The notes under the pieces: generated by a model | What the model was told of the DNA's origin: nothing | The model's database searches: none | Seen by the model: the letters and a program-made list of their open reading frames with translations, nothing else | Made by a program: the position numbers and the translations under genes | DNA from: Mesorhizobium sp. RMAD-H1 | GTDB lineage: Bacteria; Pseudomonadota; Alphaproteobacteria; Rhizobiales; Rhizobiaceae | DNA: 64,000 nt | Assembly (NCBI RefSeq): GCF_014191375.1 | Contig: NZ_JACHWN010000003.1 | Coordinates: forward strand, 124,001-188,000 | Direction of reading: 5' to 3' | In this document: one piece after another, positions 58,002 to 64,000 of the stretch | Numbering within the stretch: position 1 is the first letter of the stretch | How the letters are laid out: the number at the start of each line of letters is the position of its first letter

Positions 58002-58129
58002 TCCGAGCCGTTTTCCCTATTTACAAATCTACCATACCAGTTTTAACTGAGAAGAACAGTCATCGGCGGGGCCGAAGTTGCCGGTCTATGATCTGATGCT
58101 GATAGAAGATTTTGGGAGGGAATGCCTAG

Positions 58130-59572
58130 ATGTCGATAGCGCAGCAAAGCGTGGCGGGGCGTGAAGGGGGGTTGCTGGACGAAGACCGGCTTTTTCCCGC
58201 CGATCCTGGCACGCGGGCCATCGCGCGCGCGCTTTACGCCCACGTCCGCGATCTGCCTGTCATCAGCCCGCATGGTCACACCGATCCGCGCTGGTACGCC
58301 GAAGACGAGGCCTTTCCCGATCCGGCGCAGCTTCTCGTCGTGCCGGATCACTATGTCTTCCGCATGCTGTTCAGCCAGGGCGTGAAGCTGGAGGACCTGG
58401 GTGTTCCGACACGCGACGGCACGCCTGTTGAAACCGACAGCCGCAAGATATGGCGGCGCTTTGCCGAGAAATATCATCTCTTCCGCGGTACGCCGACGCG
58501 CCTCTGGCTTGATCATTCCTTCTCGACATTGTTCGATATCGACGTGGTACTTTCGGCAAAGACGGCGGATTTCTATTACGACCGCATCGCCGAACGGCTG
58601 ACGCGGCCGGATTACCGCCCGCGGGCGCTTTTCGAACGTTTCAACATCGAGGTGATCGCCACCACGGAAAGTCCGCTCGACGATCTGCGCTGGCATAAGA
58701 CGATCGGCGAATCCGGCTGGACGGGCCGGGTGATCACCGCCTATCGCCCGGATGCAGTCGTCGATCCGGAATTCCAGGATTTCCAGCAGAATATCGAGCG
58801 TTTTGGCGAAATTTCCGGCGCGGATATCGGGACTTTCGCCGGTTATCTCGATGCACATCGCGCGCGTCGCGGCTTCTTCAAATCGCTTGGCGCCACGTCC
58901 ACCGACCATGGCCATGCGACGGCGCGCACGGAGAACCTCGACCGTGGCGAGGCCGAGCGGCTTTATCAGAAGGCGCTGAAAGGCACCATCTCCGCCGAGG
59001 AGGCGGATGCCTTCCGCGGCCACATGCTGACCGAGATGGCGCGCATGAGCCTCGACGACGGGCTGGTGATGCAGATCCATCCCGGCTCCTGGCGCAATCA
59101 TTCGCCAACGATCTTTGCCCGGTTCGGCCGTGACAAGGGTTTCGATATCCCGACGCGGACGGATTATGTCAGGGCATTGAAACCGATGCTCGACGCCGTC
59201 GGTACCGAACCCGGCCTTTCGGTCATCCTGTTCACGCTTGATGAAACCGTCTATTCGCGCGAGCTCGCGCCGCTGGCCGGCGTCTATCCCAGCCTCAAGC
59301 TCGGGCCGGCCTGGTGGTTCTTCGACAGCGCGGAGGGGATGCGCCGCTTCCGCGAACTGACGACGGAAACGGCGGGCTTCTACAACACCGTCGGTTTCAA
59401 CGACGATACGCGCGCCTTCTGTTCCATTCCGGCACGCCACGACGTCGCGCGCCGCGTGGACTGCGCCTATCTGGCGGAGCTGGTGGTCACCGGCAGGCTT
59501 CGGGAGGACGAGGCCTATGAGGTGGCACACGATCTGACCTATCGGCTGGCGAAGGAGGCCTACAGGCTCTGA
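58130..59572 (+). CDS. uxaC: Uronate isomerase UxaC
   Basis: A 480-residue metal-dependent isomerase (amidohydrolase superfamily) converting D-glucuronate or D-galacturonate to fructuronate or tagaturonate. Signatures: [18 protein letters not shown] near the start, [46 protein letters not shown] and [21 protein letters not shown]. Length is normal for the family. GGGAGGGAATGCCTAG precedes ATG 58130. It leads the uronate operon uxaC-TRAP-kdgF-kduI-kduD. Confidence 0.95.
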   Translation: MSIAQQSVAGREGGLLDEDRLFPADPGTRAIARALYAHVRDLPVISPHGHTDPRWYAEDEAFPDPAQLLVVPDHYVFRMLFSQGVKLEDLGVPTRDGTPVETDSRKIWRRFAEKYHLFRGTPTRLWLDHSFSTLFDIDVVLSAKTADFYYDRIAERLTRPDYRPRALFERFNIEVIATTESPLDDLRWHKTIGESGWTGRVITAYRPDAVVDPEFQDFQQNIERFGEISGADIGTFAGYLDAHRARRGFFKSLGATSTDHGHATARTENLDRGEAERLYQKALKGTISAEEADAFRGHMLTEMARMSLDDGLVMQIHPGSWRNHSPTIFARFGRDKGFDIPTRTDYVRALKPMLDAVGTEPGLSVILFTLDETVYSRELAPLAGVYPSLKLGPAWWFFDSAEGMRRFRELTTETAGFYNTVGFNDDTRAFCSIPARHDVARRVDCAYLAELVVTGRLREDEAYEVAHDLTYRLAKEAYRL

Positions 59573-59628
59573 CGGGAGCCGGGGGAAATTTATCAACGGG
59601 GCAGGTGCCCAAATCGGGAGGAGAAGAC

Positions 59629-60615
59629 ATGAAACATCTAGGGAAATTCGGTGCCGCGCTTGCGATCTCCGCATCGCTGCTGGCGTCGATCGTCGCCGCG
59701 GGTGCGCAGGAACTGGTGCTGAAATCCGCCGATACCCATCCGGATGGCTATCCCACGGTGGAAGCCGTCAAATATATGGGCGAGCTCCTGAAGCAGAAAA
59801 CCAATGGCCGCATCGGCATCGAGGTCTTCCATTCGCGCCAGCTCGGCGAGGAGAAGGAAACGATCGAGCAGACGCAGTTCGGCGTCATCGATCTCAACCG
59901 CGTCAACATGGCGCCGTTCAACGGCATCGTGCCCGAGACCATCGCGCCGTCGCTGCCCTATATCTTCCGCTCCAAGGAGCATATGCGCAAGGTGATGGAC
60001 GGCCCGATCGGCGAGGACATCCTGAAGGCCTTCGAGGCTCAGGAACTGATCGGCCTTGCCTTCTACGATTCCGGTGCGCGTTCCTTCTACAATTCCAAGA
60101 AGCCGATCAAGACGATCGACGATCTGAAGGGCATGAAGTTCCGCGTCATCCAGTCGGATCTCTTCGTGGACATGGTCAATGCGCTGGGCGCCAACGCTAC
60201 GCCGATGGCTTATGGCGAGGTCTATTCCGGCATCCAGACCGGCCTTCTCGACGGGGCGGAGAACAACTGGCCGAGCTACGAATCCTCCAAGCATTACGAG
60301 GTCGCCAAATATTATTCTCTCGACGAACACTCCATGTCGCCGGAAGTGCTGGTGATGTCCAAGAAGAGCTGGGAAAAGCTCTCGCCGGAGGATCAGCAGG
60401 CGGTGCGCGAAGCGGCGAAGGAATCCGTTGCCAAAATGCGCGAGCTCTGGGACGCCAAGGAAAAGGAATCGCAGAAGATCGTCGAGGCGGCCGGCGTCGA
60501 GGTCACACAGCCGGACAAGCAGCCCTTCATCGACGCGATGAAGCCCGTCTACGACAAATTCGCGAGCACTGATGTGCTGAAGGACCTCGTGAAGCGGATA
60601 CAAGAGACGCAGTAA
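59629..60615 (+). CDS. TRAP transporter binding protein, uronate-type DctP
   Basis: A 328-residue DctP receptor. Sec signal [20 protein letters not shown], mature start [26 protein letters not shown]. Ligand-contact blocks: [35 protein letters not shown] and [30 protein letters not shown], the set seen in uronate-binding TRAP receptors. GGGAGGAG precedes ATG 59629. The neighbouring uxaC, kdgF and kduI make galacturonate/glucuronate or their unsaturated forms the likely ligands (inference). Confidence 0.93.
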   Translation: MKHLGKFGAALAISASLLASIVAAGAQELVLKSADTHPDGYPTVEAVKYMGELLKQKTNGRIGIEVFHSRQLGEEKETIEQTQFGVIDLNRVNMAPFNGIVPETIAPSLPYIFRSKEHMRKVMDGPIGEDILKAFEAQELIGLAFYDSGARSFYNSKKPIKTIDDLKGMKFRVIQSDLFVDMVNALGANATPMAYGEVYSGIQTGLLDGAENNWPSYESSKHYEVAKYYSLDEHSMSPEVLVMSKKSWEKLSPEDQQAVREAAKESVAKMRELWDAKEKESQKIVEAAGVEVTQPDKQPFIDAMKPVYDKFASTDVLKDLVKRIQETQ

Positions 60616-60690
60616 AGGGCAGGGGCGGGAGATTGGCGGTTCTCGCCCTCTCGCCCTCCCTCCGCCATTGAAAATATCGAGGATCGTGTC

Positions 60691-61212
60691 ATGCAGACCG
60701 CCATGCGGCAAAGCGCTGCCGTTCTATCCCGCATCTCGACGCTTGCCCTCTGGGCCGCCGGCATCGGGCTCGTCCTGATGACCGTCTTCACCGGCTGGCA
60801 GGTGTGGTCGCGCTATATGCTCAACGCTTCGCCGAGCTGGACGGAGCCGCTTTCCATCCTCCTGATGAACTGGTTCATCTTCCTGGGCGCCGCCGTCGGT
60901 GTCCGCGAGGGCTATCACCTTGGCTTCGATGTGCTTTTGTTTCTGCTGCCCGAAAAGGGCAAGGCGGTGCTGCGCACGATCAGCGACATCGCGGTCCTTT
61001 TCTTCGGCGCCGGCATGGCCTGGTATGGCTTCGACCTTGCGCGCGGCACGTGGTCGGCGGTGATGCCGTCGCTGCGCCTGCCGGTCGGCTTCGACTATCT
61101 GCCGATCCTCGGCGGCGGCATTCTCATCATCCTCTTCTCACTCGAGCGTCTCGCACGCCGCTTCTCCGGCCAGGAGAAACTGGACGTCGAGATGATCGAC
61201 GCGACGGCCTAA
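60691..61212 (+). CDS. TRAP transporter small permease, DctQ family
   Basis: A 173-residue four-helix protein with the DctQ pattern TGWQVWSRYMLNASPSWTEPLSILLMNWFIFLGAAVGVREGYHLGFDVLLFLL and C-terminal PVGFDYLPILGGGILIILFSLERLAR. It is between the receptor and the DctM gene (12 bp upstream of it). Confidence 0.92.
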   Translation: MQTAMRQSAAVLSRISTLALWAAGIGLVLMTVFTGWQVWSRYMLNASPSWTEPLSILLMNWFIFLGAAVGVREGYHLGFDVLLFLLPEKGKAVLRTISDIAVLFFGAGMAWYGFDLARGTWSAVMPSLRLPVGFDYLPILGGGILIILFSLERLARRFSGQEKLDVEMIDATA

Positions 61213-61224
61213 GGACCGGGATCA

Positions 61225-62505
61225 ATGGCACTCACAGTTCTTTTCGGCACGTTCGTCCTGCTTCTCCTGATCGGAACGCCTATCGCGTTCTGCCTGGGGA
61301 TCGCGTCCTTCGCCACCGTCCTTTATCTGGGCATCCCGCCGGTGATCGTCTTCCAGCGCATGAACGCCGGCGTCAGCACGTTCGCGCTGATGGCAATCCC
61401 GTTTTTCATCTATGCCGGTGACCTCATGGTGCGCGGCGGCATCGCGCAGCGGCTTGTCGCTTTCGCCGGTTCCCTGTTCGGCCATCTGCGCGGCGGCCTG
61501 GGGCAGGTGAACATCGCCGCTTCGACGCTTTTCGGCGGCATTTCCGGTTCCGCCGTGGCCGATGCCTCGGCTATCGGCGGCCTAATGATCCCGCAGATGA
61601 AGGCGCGCGGCTATGATGTCGATTATGCCGTCAATGTCACGGTGACGAGCGCCATCATCGCGCTGATGATCCCGCCCTCGCACAATATGATCATCTATTC
61701 GATCTCCGCGGGCGGCACGATCTCGATCGCCGACCTTTTCACCGCCGGCATCGTTCCCGGGCTCCTGCTCGCAATTGCCCTGATGGTGGCCGCCTGGGCC
61801 GTGGCCAGAAAACGCGGCTATCCGCTCGGGCAGTTCCCCGGCTGGACGATGGTGGCGCAACTGGCCGTCGCGGCGATTCCAGGATTGATCCTCATCGGCA
61901 TCATTTTCGGCGGTGTGCGTTCCGGCGTGTTCACCGCGACCGAAAGCTCCTGCATCGCCATTCTCTATGCTTTGCTGATAACGGTGACGGTCTACCGTTC
62001 CATGTCGTTTTCCGATTTCATCGAGGCGACCATGGGTGCGGTGCGGACAACGGCCATGGTGCTGCTCATCATCGGTGCTGCAGCCTCCTTCGGTTGGCTT
62101 CTCGCCTTCCTGCGCGTACCGGCGGCGATGATCGATTTCATGCAGTCGATCTCGACCGAACCGCTCGTCATCTTTCTCCTGATCAATGTGCTGCTGCTCT
62201 TCCTCGGCACTTTCATGGACATGTCGCCGCTGATCATCATCACCACGCCGATCTTCCTGCCGGTCGTGCAGGCCTATGGCATGGACCCGGTGCATTTCGG
62301 CGTCATTCTCATCCTTAATCTCGGCATCGGCCTTTGCACGCCGCCGGTGGGCGCGGTGCTTTTCGTCGGCTGTGCTGTGGGCAAGATCAGGATCTGGGAA
62401 GCGATGCGCACCATCTGGCCATTCTATTTCGGCGCGCTCGCCGTGCTGATGCTGGTCACCTATATCCCCGCGCTGTCGCTGTGGCTGCCGAAACTCTTCC
62501 ATTGA
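61225..62505 (+). CDS. TRAP transporter large permease, DctM family
   Basis: A 426-residue, ~12-helix permease: GTPIAFCLGIASFATVLYLGI, AIPFFIYAGDLMVRGGIAQRLVAF, NIAASTLFGGISGSAVADASAIGGLM, PPSHNMIIYSISAGG and GLCTPPVGAVLFVGCAVGKI are standard DctM blocks. It completes the uronate TRAP transporter. Its stop is 18 bp before kdgF. Confidence 0.94.
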   Translation: MALTVLFGTFVLLLLIGTPIAFCLGIASFATVLYLGIPPVIVFQRMNAGVSTFALMAIPFFIYAGDLMVRGGIAQRLVAFAGSLFGHLRGGLGQVNIAASTLFGGISGSAVADASAIGGLMIPQMKARGYDVDYAVNVTVTSAIIALMIPPSHNMIIYSISAGGTISIADLFTAGIVPGLLLAIALMVAAWAVARKRGYPLGQFPGWTMVAQLAVAAIPGLILIGIIFGGVRSGVFTATESSCIAILYALLITVTVYRSMSFSDFIEATMGAVRTTAMVLLIIGAAASFGWLLAFLRVPAAMIDFMQSISTEPLVIFLLINVLLLFLGTFMDMSPLIIITTPIFLPVVQAYGMDPVHFGVILILNLGIGLCTPPVGAVLFVGCAVGKIRIWEAMRTIWPFYFGALAVLMLVTYIPALSLWLPKLFH

Positions 62506-62523
62506 TGCGATACGAGGTGTGAA

Positions 62524-62844
62524 ATGACGGATCGACAAAATCCCCTGCCATGGGTCGAGACGGGGGGAGGGGTAAGCCGCCGCGTGCTTTCCCATTCGCC
62601 GGAGGTGATGCTGGTGGAATTCCGCTTCGGGCCCGACGGGTTCGGCGCCCCGCACCACCATCCCCATATCCAGGCGACCTATGTGCGCGAAGGCCGCTTC
62701 GAATTCACCATCGATGGCGTGGCGCATGTCATCAGCGCGGGTGACACGCTGATCGTGCCCTCCAATGCCGTGCATTCCTGCCGGGCGCTCGAGCCAGGAA
62801 CTCTGATCGACGTGTTCACTCCGCGTCGTGACGATTTCCTCTGA
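62524..62844 (+). CDS. kdgF: KdgF-type cupin (unsaturated galacturonate linearisation)
   Basis: A 106-residue single cupin. Metal ligands H46, H48, Q50 and H84 are visible in HHHPHIQATYVREGRFEFTIDG and PSNAVHSCRALEPG, the pattern of KdgF. KdgF turns the 4,5-unsaturated galacturonate released from pectin into its linear keto form, the substrate of KduI, which is the next gene. Position between the transporter and kduI strongly supports the name. Confidence 0.88.
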   Translation: MTDRQNPLPWVETGGGVSRRVLSHSPEVMLVEFRFGPDGFGAPHHHPHIQATYVREGRFEFTIDGVAHVISAGDTLIVPSNAVHSCRALEPGTLIDVFTPRRDDFL

Positions 62845-62880
62845 TCAATTCATACAATCCAGAAAAACGAGGAGGCAGAG

Positions 62881-63708
62881 ATGCTGAAAACTGAAACGCG
62901 GCAGGCCATTGACCCGCGCCACGCAAAGACGCTGGATACGGCGGCGCTTCGCAAGGAGTTCCTGATCGAGGACCTTTTCACCGAGGGCAGGATCAATCTC
63001 GTCTACAGCCATCTCGACCGCATGATCGTCGGTGGCGCGGTGCCGGGAGCGGGCACGCTGGAGCTGAAGGAGGCCAAGGAGACCGGCACGCCGGGCTTCC
63101 TCGACCGTCGCGAGGCCGTCATCGTCAATGTCGGCGGCGAGGGCGGGGTTTCGGTCGGCGGCACGGACCATGTGCTCGGCAATCGCGATATGCTCTATGT
63201 CGGCATGGGCGCGGGTCCGCTGACGTTTTCGGGCAAGGATGCGCGCTTCTACATCCTTTCCGCGCCCGCCCATCGCGCCCTGCCGACAAGGCTGGTGCGC
63301 ATCAGCGACGCCAAGCGCCTCGATCTTGGCGACCGGGCGACCTCCAACGAACGCTCCATCTTTCAGTTCGTGCACCCGGATGTGATGGAATCCTGCCAGC
63401 TCGTCGTCGGCATGACGAAGCTCGCGGAAGGCTCCGTCTGGAACACGATGCCGGCCCATGTCCATGACCGGCGTTCGGAAGCCTATCTCTATTTCGACCT
63501 GCCGGAGGATCAGCGTGTCTTCCATTTCATGGGCGAGCCTTCCGAAACCCGCCATATGATCGTGAAGAACGAGCAGGCCATCCTTTCGCCGGGTTGGTCG
63601 GTGCATTGTGGCGCGGGCACCGCGTCCTACACCTTCATCTGGGCGATGGCGGGCGACAATGTCGATTACCGCGATGTCGACATGGTGAAGATGGAGGATC
63701 TGCGGTGA
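62881..63708 (+). CDS. kduI: 4-deoxy-L-threo-5-hexosulose-uronate ketol-isomerase KduI
   Basis: A 275-residue double-cupin isomerase. Begins TETRQAIDPRHAKTLDTAALRKEFLIEDLFTEGRINLVYSHLDRMIVGGAVP, as in KduI, and has the zinc-binding MPAHVHDRRSEAYLYFDLPEDQRVFHFMGEPSETRHM. It converts the linear 5-keto-4-deoxyuronate to 2,5-diketo-3-deoxygluconate. GGAGG precedes the ATG. The stop overlaps the GTG start of kduD by 4 nt. Confidence 0.96.
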   Translation: MLKTETRQAIDPRHAKTLDTAALRKEFLIEDLFTEGRINLVYSHLDRMIVGGAVPGAGTLELKEAKETGTPGFLDRREAVIVNVGGEGGVSVGGTDHVLGNRDMLYVGMGAGPLTFSGKDARFYILSAPAHRALPTRLVRISDAKRLDLGDRATSNERSIFQFVHPDVMESCQLVVGMTKLAEGSVWNTMPAHVHDRRSEAYLYFDLPEDQRVFHFMGEPSETRHMIVKNEQAILSPGWSVHCGAGTASYTFIWAMAGDNVDYRDVDMVKMEDLR

Positions 63709-64000
63709 GCGGCCTTTTCGATCTCTCCGGTCGTCGCGCTTTCGTGACGGGAGCCAATACCGGCATCGGCCAGGCGATCGCACTCTCCCTCGGGCAGGCC
63801 GGTGCGCAGGTGATCTGCGCCGGCCGCTCCTCAATGGTCGAGACGCTGGCCATGCTGAAGGAAGCGGGCGCGACGGGTTTCGAATGCCTGACCGATTTTG
63901 CCGACAAGGATGCCGCCGTCGAGGCTTTCGGGAAGGTGGCGGAAGCACACGGTCCCATCGACATTCTTGTCAATAATGCCGGCATCATCCGGCGTGCCGA
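63705..64000 (+). CDS. kduD: 2-deoxy-D-gluconate / 2-keto-3-deoxygluconate dehydrogenase KduD (5' part)
   Basis: The first 98 codons of an SDR starting at GTG 63705: FDLSGRRAFVTGANTGIGQAIALSLGQAGAQVICAGRS and DILVNNAGIIRR, as in KduD, which reduces 2,5-diketo-3-deoxygluconate to KDG with NADH. The rest (about 155 residues, including Tyr-x-x-x-Lys) lies beyond the window. Translationally coupled to kduI by a 4-nt overlap. Confidence 0.92.
   Translation, partial: MSGLFDLSGRRAFVTGANTGIGQAIALSLGQAGAQVICAGRSSMVETLAMLKEAGATGFECLTDFADKDAAVEAFGKVAEAHGPIDILVNNAGIIRRA

Noticed and set aside
58031-58040. ACCATACCAG before uxaC as a GntR/UxuR operator
   Set aside because: It resembles half of a TGGTATACCA-type site but lacks the inverted second half; too weak to list.
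58043-59674. 543-codon minus-strand frame opposite uxaC
   Set aside because: Antisense shadow of a well-defined uronate isomerase; no start site, no domain.
1-64000. tRNA, rRNA, CRISPR arrays, transposases, prophage genes
   Set aside because: None recognised by reading both strands: no regularly spaced repeats, no transposase motifs and no tRNA-like cloverleaf were noticed. Small structured RNAs could be missed without a covariance search.

Overview
The window is GC-rich (clearly above 55 %), densely packed DNA from an alphaproteobacterium, most probably Hyphomicrobiales (Rhizobiaceae, Phyllobacteriaceae or Brucellaceae-like). Reasons: the wealth of TRAP, tripartite tricarboxylate (TTT) and peptide-type ABC transporters, an HWE-family sensor kinase, FNR-type boxes in front of a hemN remnant, and the overall gene style. 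No rRNA, tRNA, insertion sequence, phage gene or CRISPR array was seen. It reads as a catabolic, transport-rich stretch of a chromosome or large secondary replicon. Genus-level assignment is inference.

Region by region. (1) 1-15.7 kb: a P450-centred catabolic cluster. A LysR regulator (cut by the window edge) diverges from a class I chain of P450, FAD reductase and 2Fe-2S ferredoxin. Opposite to these runs a tightly overlapped operon of a second P450, aldehyde dehydrogenase, class III aminotransferase and two SDRs, preceded by an APC amino-acid/amine permease. An IclR regulator, a Tm-1-like UPF0261 protein, a HAD hydrolase and a second class III aminotransferase follow on the plus strand, then a limonene-epoxide-hydrolase-like enzyme. 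Together they look like uptake and oxidative breakdown of an amine- or amino-acid-like compound; the substrate is unknown. (2) 16-28.9 kb: an IclR-linked carbon-acid/keto-sugar locus with a DHDPS/NAL-family aldolase, two TctC-type binding proteins sharing one TctA/TctB pair, a dihydroxyacetone-kinase-family enzyme, a TRAP transporter and a D-lactate/glycolate-type FAD dehydrogenase. Three copies of a 15-bp palindrome, one of them degenerate, connect its three promoters, and a C-terminal remnant of a second kinase gene lies at its end. (3) 29-34.2 kb: a complete peptide/nickel-type ABC importer. (4) 34.7-48.3 kb: mixed single genes: a bifunctional kinase-like protein, a hemN remnant with twin FNR boxes leading into a GNAT gene, PEBP protein, a PadR regulator with two palindromic operators and a divergent EamA exporter, an SDR, a SIR2 protein, a CYP152 peroxygenase overlapping a DUF2243 gene, an entericidin-like lipoprotein, an HWE kinase, a dehalogenase-like hydrolase and a GST. 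(5) 48.4-50.6 kb: an SRPBCC / ECF42-like sigma / YCII-DGPF module. (6) 50.7-57.2 kb: tctDE plus a PgtC-like binding protein, divergent from tctCBA (citrate/tricarboxylate uptake). (7) 57.2-64 kb: pectin/uronate catabolism: GntR regulator, uxaC, TRAP transporter, kdgF, kduI and the start of kduD, which runs off the end.

Starts were chosen by Shine-Dalgarno spacing, overlap with the preceding gene, and family alignment from memory. No database search was run, so family names rest on motifs recognised by eye.
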